Positions 57,786-64,000 of a stretch of 64,000 bases of DNA are shown here, piece by piece. The position numbers and the translations under genes are program-made. Position 1 is the first letter of the stretch, and each line of letters begins with the position of its first letter. The stretch covers positions 124,001-188,000 of the forward strand of contig JACOMY010000001.1 of the NCBI GenBank assembly GCA_014324045.1. The letters run 5' to 3'. The notes beneath the pieces are model-generated. The model searched no databases. It saw nothing but the letters and a program-made list of their open reading frames with translations, and was not told where the DNA came from. This stretch comes from Rhodospirillales bacterium (GTDB lineage: Bacteria; Pseudomonadota; Alphaproteobacteria; Kiloniellales; JACOMY01).

Positions 57786-58263
57786 ATGACCGACCCTGAA
57801 GACATTATCTCTCCGTACTTCTTCGACTGTATCAGGCATGGCAAGCTTGGGATTTTCTCCAGCATATCGTAGCGCAGATCGAAGGGCTCCTGATTCAGCA
57901 GCAATGGCGAAAGCAGAAAAGAAACAAGAGGTTTACGACCGTGAGCAACTGAGCAAGCGATTCGTCTGGTTGGGCAAAATGTACAGGCAGATGCACACGG
58001 AGGGCGAAAAGATCTTTTGCATCAAGCCTGAAGAGATGTACACCAACATCATGACGATCCTGCAGATGAACCGCATCCACGCAGGCCTGACGGAGATCTT
58101 CGATTTCGCGCGCAGTTTTGTGTTACTGATGGATGCTTGTCACCCCGCCTGTAAGCATCTGCCGAAAGGGGAGAGTGCGCACATCGCCTTGCGTAAGCCG
58201 AATCGATGGCGGCGCAAGAGCGTTGCGGTCGCGGCCGGACGCTCCGAGTCGATTTATGTGTGA
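57786..58263 (+). other. Short overlapping open frames, possibly a frameshifted gene
   Basis: An ATG at 57786, with AAAGGA upstream just like the preceding gene, opens a frame that reads MTDPEDIISPYFFDCIRHGK and ends after 28 codons. One frame over, LYQAWQAWDFLQHIVAQIE and GLLIQQQWRKQKRNK continue to a stop at about 57947. A third frame, from ATG 57838 or 57904 to 58263, reads AEKKQEVYDREQLSKRFVWL and onward for about 120 codons. The good ribosome site belongs to the shortest frame, which suggests a frameshift mutation (or programmed shift) within one original gene. I recognise no family in any of the three. Confidence 0.4.
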
Positions 58264-58312
58264 TCTTCGAATCGACCGGCAAGAGCCGTCCGATAAGCTA
58301 AAAGGAGATGAT

Positions 58313-59011
58313 GTGCTCTCCGGTCGCCGCCAACGGCTGGAGAGCCCCGCGGCGGCAGCGCCGGGCGAAGAGGAAATCGCTGCAGGGCAGGCGGTCTACA
58401 GCCCCTCGCTGCTGAAGAAGTACGATCTCCTCGTCCACGGCTTCTCCAATCATCTACTCTGGCGCTGCCCGACCCGGCATCTGCTTGCGCTCTATGATGA
58501 AAACCTCTCGGACACGCACTTGGACGTCGGCGTGGGGACAGGGTACTTCCTCCATCGGGCGCGATTCTGGATGGCCGATCCCGACATCACGCTACTGGAT
58601 CTCAATCCCAGTTGTCTCGCTTATGCTGCGAAGCGAATCTGCCGCTATGTGCCTAAGACGGTGGTCGCCGACGTCTTCAAGCCTTTGCCGGACTTGGGGC
58701 CCTTCAAGTCGATCAGCCTGACTTATCTATTGCATTGCCTTCCGGGTTTGCTCATTGACAAGGCCATCGTGCTGGACCGCCTAGCGGACCTTGCCGCACC
58801 GGGTGCGGTTCTCTTCGGGGCAACCCTGCTTCAGGGCGATGTCCCGCGAAACTGGGGCGCGCGGCGGCTGATGGCCTTCTACAACGCCAAAGGTATCTTC
58901 TCGAACGAAGGTGACTGCCTCGCCGACCTGAAGGAGATCCTAAACAGCCGATTCAAAGACGTGCGGGTGACACTTCGCGGCTGTGTGGGACTCTTCGTCG
59001 CCTGGGTTTAA
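58313..59011 (+). CDS. Class I SAM-dependent methyltransferase
   Basis: The 232-residue cytoplasmic enzyme has SAM-binding motif I in THLDVGVGTGYFLHRA, motif II acidic residue in ITLLDLNPSCLAYAA, and motif IV-like DLGPFKSISLTYLLHCLPG. It starts at GTG 58313 because AAGGAG lies just upstream; the open frame begins earlier, at 58133, but that overlaps the preceding frames. The substrate is not evident; similar small methyltransferases act on lipids or secondary metabolites. It ends the rightward cluster that starts with the secreted protein at 57247. Confidence 0.82.
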   Translation: MLSGRRQRLESPAAAAPGEEEIAAGQAVYSPSLLKKYDLLVHGFSNHLLWRCPTRHLLALYDENLSDTHLDVGVGTGYFLHRARFWMADPDITLLDLNPSCLAYAAKRICRYVPKTVVADVFKPLPDLGPFKSISLTYLLHCLPGLLIDKAIVLDRLADLAAPGAVLFGATLLQGDVPRNWGARRLMAFYNAKGIFSNEGDCLADLKEILNSRFKDVRVTLRGCVGLFVAWV

Positions 59012-59155
59012 GCGTGGTTCTTGCTTGTTGATGCGTCGTCGTTTTTCAGCAGAACCACAAGGACCGCTGAGAAAAATTGCCACCACCGGCACCGGCAACC
59101 AGTGGGCCGTGACGATGAGGCGCAGCACGTTCTCGATCAACATCATCAGGATCAT

Positions 59156-59383
59156 CTAGGCGGTGATGAGATCTGCCGTCAGCATGCCATGTGCGCGGAA
59201 CGGGCTCTTTAGCTTCAGATAGATGGGATAGAGTGCGATCGCCATCATCACCCCCCCCCAAGCGTTATCGCCAAGAAGGGCCGTAAGAGAACGGAGCGCT
59301 AGGTCACCACCGAGGCAATTGTGCTCAAAAGTGCGGCCAGATCGACGGTCGATCGCGAAATTCTTTTCCTTACGTTCAGCCAT
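59156..59383 (-). pseudogene. Small membrane protein gene with poly-G tract and in-frame amber
   Basis: The minus-strand frame from ATG 59381-59383 gives 75 residues: a polar start (MAERKEKNFAIDRRSGRT), then hydrophobic AWGGVMMAIALYPIYLKL and AHGMLTADLITA, and a TAG (59156-59158). The same frame continues at once with MILMMLIENVLRLIVTAHWL and PVPVVAIFLSG, another membrane segment, then runs into the 3' end of the convergent methyltransferase gene. This looks like one two- or three-helix protein split by an amber codon. The codons for WGGV contain a run of nine G (plus-strand C at 59249-59257), a slippage-prone tract. No family was recognised. Confidence 0.5.
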
Positions 59384-59576
59384 CGTCCTTAATCCTCCAT
59401 TCGATGCGATCCCTGACAGCACGCTAGACCGGCGCGCCCAAATGCACAGCGATCCGTGGATGCGGAAAGCCAGAATGCTGCACCTGGACAGTCAACTGTG
59501 TCATTATCGATGGGCGCTTTGTCCGGCGTTACGCGGTACCGGGTTGAAATGACATGACTTGCGCCTGTTGTTCTCT

Positions 59577-59605
59577 TTGCCAGCTTCGCCGCACTGCACT
59601 ATAGT
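59577..59605 (+). promoter_or_regulatory. Candidate promoter of the nuo operon
   Basis: TTGCCA (59577-59582) and TATAGT (59600-59605) are separated by exactly 17 bases, with the -10 ending 86 bases upstream of nuoA. Both hexamers are close to the sigma-70 consensus (5 of 6 each). It is the best promoter-like match I saw in the window. Confidence 0.6.
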
Positions 59606-59691
59606 CCGCGGAAGAACCAAGGCGCCTTTGTGACACCCCCGGTCGCGCGGGCGGCGCCATGAGGGCTTGGCGAATGTAAGGGTCCTGCGAG

Positions 59692-60060
59692 ATGCAAGAA
59701 TCTATTCTGGGCGAGTATTTCCCGATCCTTCTCTTTCTGGGTATCGCAGGCGCGCTGGCCGGGATCATGGTTTTGGCCTCCTACATCGTCGGCGAGCAGC
59801 GGCCGGATTCGGAAAAAATCTCTGCCTACGAATGTGGGTTCGAGGCCTTCGACGATGCGCGCGGCCGCTTCGATGTTCGCTTCTATCTGGTCGCGATCCT
59901 CTTCATCATCTTCGATCTGGAAGTCGCTTTTCTCTTCCCCTGGGCGGTCGGCTTGGCGGACATCGGGACCTTCGGCTTCTGGTCGATGATCATCTTTCTG
60001 GGGTTGCTGGCGGTCGGCTTCGCCTACGAATGGCGCAAGGGCGCGCTGGAGTGGGAGTAG
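59692..60060 (+). CDS. nuoA: NADH-quinone oxidoreductase subunit A
   Basis: The 122-residue inner-membrane subunit of complex I has three helices. The diagnostic loop between helices 1 and 2 is [20 protein letters not shown] with the conserved Cys, followed by [20 protein letters not shown]. Start ATG 59692. It begins the nuoABCDEF operon with nuoB 62 bp later and a good promoter upstream. The subunit sits at the junction of the membrane and peripheral arms near the quinone site. Confidence 0.97.
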   Translation: MQESILGEYFPILLFLGIAGALAGIMVLASYIVGEQRPDSEKISAYECGFEAFDDARGRFDVRFYLVAILFIIFDLEVAFLFPWAVGLADIGTFGFWSMIIFLGLLAVGFAYEWRKGALEWE

Positions 60061-60122
60061 TCCGTCCAACCGGGACGCGCTCACACCAGACCCCCCTTGG
60101 GGTTTCGGAATTTGGTAAGGGA

Positions 60123-60665
60123 ATGACGCAGATGACTGACGGCGGCGTCGCTTTGGCTCCGGGGCCCGAACAGCAGCAGGCGCTGGATAAGGCCGCTTTT
60201 GAAGTTCAGAACCGCGGTTTCGTGCTGGGCTCGCTCGACAAGCTGGCCGCCTGGGCGCGCACCGGCTCACTCTGGCCGATGAGCTTCGGGCTGGCCTGCT
60301 GCGCGGTAGAGATGATGCACACTGCCTGTAGCCGCTACGATCTGGACCGCTTCGGCATCGTCTTCCGTCCCAGCCCGCGTCAGTCTGACGTGATGATCGT
60401 GGCCGGCACTCTGACCAACAAAATGGCACCGGCGCTACGTAAGGTCTACGATCAGATGCCAGAGCCGCGCTGGGTCATATCCATGGGCTCCTGTGCCAAC
60501 GGCGGTGGCTACTATCACTATAGCTATTCCGTAGTGCGGGGTTGCGACCGCATCGTGCCGGTGGACGTCTATGTGCCGGGTTGCCCGCCGACTGCCGAGG
60601 CGCTGCTCTACGGCATCCTGCAGCTCAAGAAGAAGGTGCGCCGTCAGGCGGGCCTTAGCCGCTAG
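60123..60665 (+). CDS. nuoB: NADH-quinone oxidoreductase subunit B
   Basis: The 180-residue peripheral-arm subunit binds cluster N2, which passes electrons to quinone. The cluster cysteines are in [29 protein letters not shown] and [14 protein letters not shown] 60123 is chosen over ATG 60132 because TAAGG is upstream of the first; the difference is three residues. It precedes nuoC by 13 bp. Confidence 0.98.
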   Translation: MTQMTDGGVALAPGPEQQQALDKAAFEVQNRGFVLGSLDKLAAWARTGSLWPMSFGLACCAVEMMHTACSRYDLDRFGIVFRPSPRQSDVMIVAGTLTNKMAPALRKVYDQMPEPRWVISMGSCANGGGYYHYSYSVVRGCDRIVPVDVYVPGCPPTAEALLYGILQLKKKVRRQAGLSR

Positions 60666-60678
60666 CAGGGGGCGCGCA

Positions 60679-61302
60679 ATGGATCGGGCATCGCAAGAAC
60701 TGGGCGAGCAGATCAAGGAGAGCCTACCGGAGGGTATGGTGGCAATTGCCGAGGACAGCGGCGAGTTGGTGCTACGTACCGGCATCGATAGCCTGTTGCG
60801 CCTGCTGAGCTTCTTGAAGGACGATCAATCCTGCCGTTTCACTTGCCTGGTCGACGTGACCGCGGTGGATTGGCCTGAACGCGAGCAGCGCTTCGAGGTG
60901 GTCTACAACCTGCTCTCCGTTACCCACAATCAGAGGGTCCGGGTGACGGTGGAGACTGGCGAGGAGACGCCGGTTCCCTCGGCCATCCCGGTCTTCAATG
61001 CCGCCAACTGGCTTGAGCGCGAGGTTTGGGACCTCTACGGCATTTTCTTCGACAAGCATCCGGATCTGCGCCGCATCCTGACCGATTATGGCTTTGAGGG
61101 GCACCCGCTGCGCAAGGACTTCCCGCTCACGGGGTATGTCGAGGTGCGCTACGACGAAGAGCAGAAGAGGGTGGTCTACGAGCCCGTGCAGATGATTCAG
61201 GAATTCCGCAGGTTTGACTTCGAGTCCCCTTGGGAAGGCATACTGAACGCCAAGAACAACGCCCTCTTGCCCGGTGACGAGAAGACCGTCGGCCTGGACT
61301 AG
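60679..61302 (+). CDS. nuoC: NADH-quinone oxidoreductase subunit C
   Basis: The 207-residue peripheral-arm subunit (30-kDa equivalent) contains [20 protein letters not shown], the [20 protein letters not shown] motif and [17 protein letters not shown]. It is a separate gene rather than fused to nuoD, the usual alphaproteobacterial and mitochondrial state. Start ATG 60679, 13 bp after nuoB. It ends 19 bp before nuoD. Confidence 0.97.
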   Translation: MDRASQELGEQIKESLPEGMVAIAEDSGELVLRTGIDSLLRLLSFLKDDQSCRFTCLVDVTAVDWPEREQRFEVVYNLLSVTHNQRVRVTVETGEETPVPSAIPVFNAANWLEREVWDLYGIFFDKHPDLRRILTDYGFEGHPLRKDFPLTGYVEVRYDEEQKRVVYEPVQMIQEFRRFDFESPWEGILNAKNNALLPGDEKTVGLD

Positions 61303-61321
61303 ACCTAAGGAAACGCGGGGA

Positions 61322-62500
61322 ATGCCCGAAGCGAAGATCAAGCCGCTAACGCTCAACTTCGGTCCCCAGCATCCGGCCGCACACGGCGTGCTGCGCCTGG
61401 TGCTCGAGATGAACGGGGAAGTTATCGAGCGCGCCGACCCCCACGTCGGCCTGCTACACCGTGGCACTGAGAAGCTGATCGAGTACAAGACCTACTTGCA
61501 GACCGTGCCCTACTTCGACCGCTTGGACTATGTCTCGCCGATGAACCAGGAGCACGCCTATGCTCTGGCGGTGGAGAAGCTCCTGGGTATCGAGGTGCCG
61601 AAGCGCGCCCAATACATCCGAGTGCTCTTCTCGGAACTAACGCGCATCGCTAACCATCTGCTGAACATCACCACCTTCGCGCTTGACGTCGGCGCCATGA
61701 CGCCGATCCTCTGGGGCTTCGAGGAGCGCGAAAAGATCATGGAGTTTTACGAGCGGGTCTGCGGCGCGCGCCTGCATGCTGCCTACTTGCGGCCGGGCGG
61801 GGTGCACCAGGATCTGCCGGCGGGCTTGGCCCACGATATCCGCGCCTTCACCGAGACCTTCCCCAAGGTCGTGGACAATATGGAAGGCCTCTTGACCGAG
61901 AATCGAATTTTCCGTCAGCGCACGGTCGATATCGGTATCGTCAGCCCGGAGGATGCGCTCGATTGGGGCTTCTCCGGTCCCATGATCCGCGGCTCCGGCC
62001 TAGCTTGGGATCTGCGCAAGGCGCAGCCCTACGACTGTTACGACGAGCTCGGCTTTGGCGTTCCGGTCGGCAAAAACGGCGACTGCTTCGACCGCTATCT
62101 GGTCCGTGTGGAAGAGATGCGGCAGTCCTTGGCGATCGTTGCGCAGTGTTTGGATCGGATGCCCGAGGGCCAGGTGTATGTGCCGAACCACAAGGTCACG
62201 CCGCCACGGCGGGCGGAAATGAAGCAGTCGATGGAGGCTCTCATCCATCACTTCAAGCTCTATACCGAGGGCTATCGCGTACCGCCGGGGGCAACCTACA
62301 CGGCCGTGGAGGCACCCAAGGGAGAGTTCGCCGTTTATCTGGTCTCCGACGGCAGCAACAAGCCCTACAAATGCCACATCCGGGCGCCGGGCTTCGCACA
62401 TATGGCAGCCATGGACTTTCTCTGCAAGGGGCATATGCTGGCTGACTCGGTTGCCATTCTCGGCTCCATGGATATCGTTTTCGGCGAGGTTGACCGATGA
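61322..62500 (+). CDS. nuoD: NADH-quinone oxidoreductase subunit D
   Basis: The 392-residue subunit (49-kDa equivalent) helps form the quinone-binding site with NuoB. It carries [18 protein letters not shown] with the conserved [26 protein letters not shown], and the C-terminal [23 protein letters not shown] 61322 is chosen; the frame extends to 61274 inside nuoC. It overlaps nuoE by four bases (ATGA). Confidence 0.98.
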   Translation: MPEAKIKPLTLNFGPQHPAAHGVLRLVLEMNGEVIERADPHVGLLHRGTEKLIEYKTYLQTVPYFDRLDYVSPMNQEHAYALAVEKLLGIEVPKRAQYIRVLFSELTRIANHLLNITTFALDVGAMTPILWGFEEREKIMEFYERVCGARLHAAYLRPGGVHQDLPAGLAHDIRAFTETFPKVVDNMEGLLTENRIFRQRTVDIGIVSPEDALDWGFSGPMIRGSGLAWDLRKAQPYDCYDELGFGVPVGKNGDCFDRYLVRVEEMRQSLAIVAQCLDRMPEGQVYVPNHKVTPPRRAEMKQSMEALIHHFKLYTEGYRVPPGATYTAVEAPKGEFAVYLVSDGSNKPYKCHIRAPGFAHMAAMDFLCKGHMLADSVAILGSMDIVFGEVDR

Positions 62501-63456
62501 GTCAAACCACATACCGTGCACCGGAGAGCGGCGAATTCGCCTTCGATGCAGAAAACGAAGCCCTGGCCCAGCGCATAATCGCCCGCTATCCCGAGGGGCG
62601 TCATCGCAGCGCCGTCATTCCGCTGCTGGACATCGCCCAGCGGCAGAACGGCGGCTGGCTCTCCAAGGAAGCCGTCGAGTTCGTGGCTGGGCGCCTTGGC
62701 ATGGCACCGATCCGGGTGCATGAGGTCGCCAGCTTCTACAGCATGTTCAACAAGAATCCGGTAGGTAAGTATCTGCTGCAGGTCTGTCGCACCACACCTT
62801 GTTGGCTGCGTGGATCGGACTCGCTGACGCAGACCATCAAGGAGATCTGCGGGATCGAGATCGGCGATACCTCCGAAGACGGGCTCTTCACCCTGATCGA
62901 GGTCGAGTGCCTGGGCGCCTGCTGCAATGCGCCGATGGTGCAGATCAACGACGATTACTATGAAGATCTGACTGCAAAATCTCTGGATAAGATATTGGAT
63001 AATTTGAAGAATGGTCGTGTCGTTGAGAAGGGCTCTCAGACTGGCCGCATAGCTTCGGCGCGGCAAGACGGGCCCCATATCCTGGTGGATTTCGATCCGA
63101 ACCCGGTGTCGAGCGGTATTCTGCGCGGCGACGCCGTCGATGAAGAGGCGCCGGGGCCGGGCTCCGCACCGACGCCCGATCCCAGCCTTGAAGAGAAGGC
63201 GGATGCAGCCGGCAAGCGCCCCGCTGGTTTGGACCGGCCGCGCAACGGCAAGGCCGATGCCTTAATCAAGATCAAGGGCATCGGACCGGCCAATGAGGCA
63301 GCCTTGGCCAAGCTGGGTATCTTCCACTTCGATCAGATTGCCTCTTGGAGCCCGGAAGAGGCAACCTGGGTCGGCACTTTTCTGGCCTTCCCCGGCCGGA
63401 TTGAGCACGAAGAGTGGATTCAGCAGGCTAAGACCCTGGCCGGGAGGAAGGCATAA
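62497..63456 (+). CDS. nuoE: NADH-quinone oxidoreductase subunit E with C-terminal extension
   Basis: The 319-residue subunit holds the [2Fe-2S] cluster N1a: cysteines in [13 protein letters not shown] and [13 protein letters not shown]. The core domain ends near residue 165. A Pro/Ala-rich linker follows, then a helix-hairpin-helix-like tail: [20 protein letters not shown], then [20 protein letters not shown]. Such tails occur in alphaproteobacterial NuoE and have no fixed role. Standard NuoE is about 160-220 residues, so nearly a third is extra. Start ATG 62497 overlaps the nuoD stop. Confidence 0.96.
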   Translation: MSQTTYRAPESGEFAFDAENEALAQRIIARYPEGRHRSAVIPLLDIAQRQNGGWLSKEAVEFVAGRLGMAPIRVHEVASFYSMFNKNPVGKYLLQVCRTTPCWLRGSDSLTQTIKEICGIEIGDTSEDGLFTLIEVECLGACCNAPMVQINDDYYEDLTAKSLDKILDNLKNGRVVEKGSQTGRIASARQDGPHILVDFDPNPVSSGILRGDAVDEEAPGPGSAPTPDPSLEEKADAAGKRPAGLDRPRNGKADALIKIKGIGPANEAALAKLGIFHFDQIASWSPEEATWVGTFLAFPGRIEHEEWIQQAKTLAGRKA

Positions 63457-63459
63457 GAC

Positions 63460-64000
63460 ATGCTGCAGGATAGGGACCGCATCTTCAACAACCTCTACGG
63501 TCAAGAGGACTGGGGCGTCGAGGGAGCCCGCAAGCGGGGTGTCTGGAGCGAGATCCCGGCCATTCTCGACCTAGGTCACGAGAAAATCATTGATCTCTTG
63601 AAGCAGTCGGATCTGCGCGGCCGCGGCGGTGCCGGCTTCCCGACCGGTATGAAGTGGGGCTTCATGTGGCCGAAGCGCGACGACCGCCCTCGGTACCTGG
63701 TGGTGAACGCCGACGAGTCGGAGCCCGGATCCTGCAAAGACCGCGAGATTCTGCGCAACGATCCCCACCGTCTACTGGAAGGCATACTGGTGGCCTGCTT
63801 CTCGATGGGAGCGAACGCCAGCTATATCTACGTGCGCGGCGAGTACTACAACGAGGCCTCGCACATTCAGCAGGCCATAGATCAGGCCTATGAAGCTGGC
63901 TTGCTGGGCAAGAATGCATGTGGGACCGGCTGGGACTGCGACGTCTATCTGCATCGCGGTGCTGGTGCCTACATTTGCGGTGAGGAGACCGCGCTGCTGG
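63460..64000 (+). CDS. nuoF: NADH-quinone oxidoreductase subunit F, 5' part, cut by window edge
   Basis: The 180 codons from ATG 63460 to the right edge cover the start of the FMN- and NADH-binding subunit. [20 protein letters not shown] holds the glycine-rich NADH/FMN loop, [17 protein letters not shown] continues the flavin site, and [12 protein letters not shown] is cut at the edge. The [4Fe-4S] N3 cysteines lie beyond the window. Start 3 bp after the nuoE stop. Confidence 0.97.
   Translation, partial: MLQDRDRIFNNLYGQEDWGVEGARKRGVWSEIPAILDLGHEKIIDLLKQSDLRGRGGAGFPTGMKWGFMWPKRDDRPRYLVVNADESEPGSCKDREILRNDPHRLLEGILVACFSMGANASYIYVRGEYYNEASHIQQAIDQAYEAGLLGKNACGTGWDCDVYLHRGAGAYICGEETALL

Overview
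The window is a high-GC stretch of bacterial chromosome. It most likely comes from an alphaproteobacterium of the Rhodospirillales type. The grounds are the block order trpE-ppiD / tpiA-secG-pyrG-eno-ftsB-pdhA-pdhB-pdhC-lpd-lipA, a pyruvate dehydrogenase E1 beta subunit carrying its own lipoyl domain, the run D-amino-acid aminotransferase / HAD hydrolase / hfq / hflX, a MaeB-type malic enzyme with a phosphotransacetylase domain, and nuoA-B-C-D-E-F with separate nuoC and nuoD. I saw no rRNA, tRNA or CRISPR array.

Layout. 1-4.7 kb: the 5' end of a trimethylamine-methyltransferase family gene, a nonsense-interrupted surface-polysaccharide-type gene, a fragment of sarcosine oxidase beta (soxB), and kpsC. 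4.9-8.1 kb: a complete polar amino acid ABC importer. 8.1-16.8 kb: a DUF4139 protein, an EamA transporter, a SYLF lipid-binding protein, a quinone oxidoreductase, katG and a DUF2306 protein. 16.9-20.2 kb: D-aminotransferase, HAD hydrolase, hfq, hflX. 20.2-23.0 kb: mobile debris (IS5-like remnant, a Mu gpF-like head protein fragment fused to a JAMM-like domain, an IS630-like remnant). 23.0-38.7 kb: the trpE/ppiD and tpiA-to-lipA central metabolism block. 39.1-43.3 kb: a ThDP enzyme, a YeeE/YedE (TsuA-like) transporter, an OpgC-like acyltransferase. 43.6-45.8 kb: an unrecognised two-gene island (repeat-bearing coiled-coil protein plus a low-GC partner). 46.0-54.3 kb, mostly minus strand: choline-sulfatase, beta-hydroxyacid dehydrogenase, sugar-acid dehydratase, a decayed RNA methyltransferase, a MATE pump, a broken EF-hand gene, hemB and lipB. 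54.5-59.4 kb: maeB, then a small accessory cluster with unknown ORFs and a methyltransferase. 59.6-64 kb: the start of the complex I operon.

How the genes work together. TpiA and enolase (glycolysis) feed the PDH complex (E1 alpha, E1 beta with lipoyl domain, E2, E3). LipA and LipB, both in the window, lipoylate that complex, and complex I oxidises the NADH. Choline-sulfatase, the MttB-family gene and the soxB fragment point to past or present use of choline, betaine or methylamine compounds. The transporter and sugar-acid genes suggest a marine or osmotically variable habitat.

The most striking global feature is gene decay. Broken or fragmentary genes occur at about 0.9-2.2, 2.3, 20.3-20.9, 21.0, 22.7-23.0, 49.9-50.3, 52.1-52.6 and 59.2 kb, and further weak traces lie in emptied slots next to lipA and between pyrG and eno. 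The best candidate for something undescribed is the 43.66-45.81 kb pair. Next is the gpF/JAMM-like fusion at 21.0 kb.
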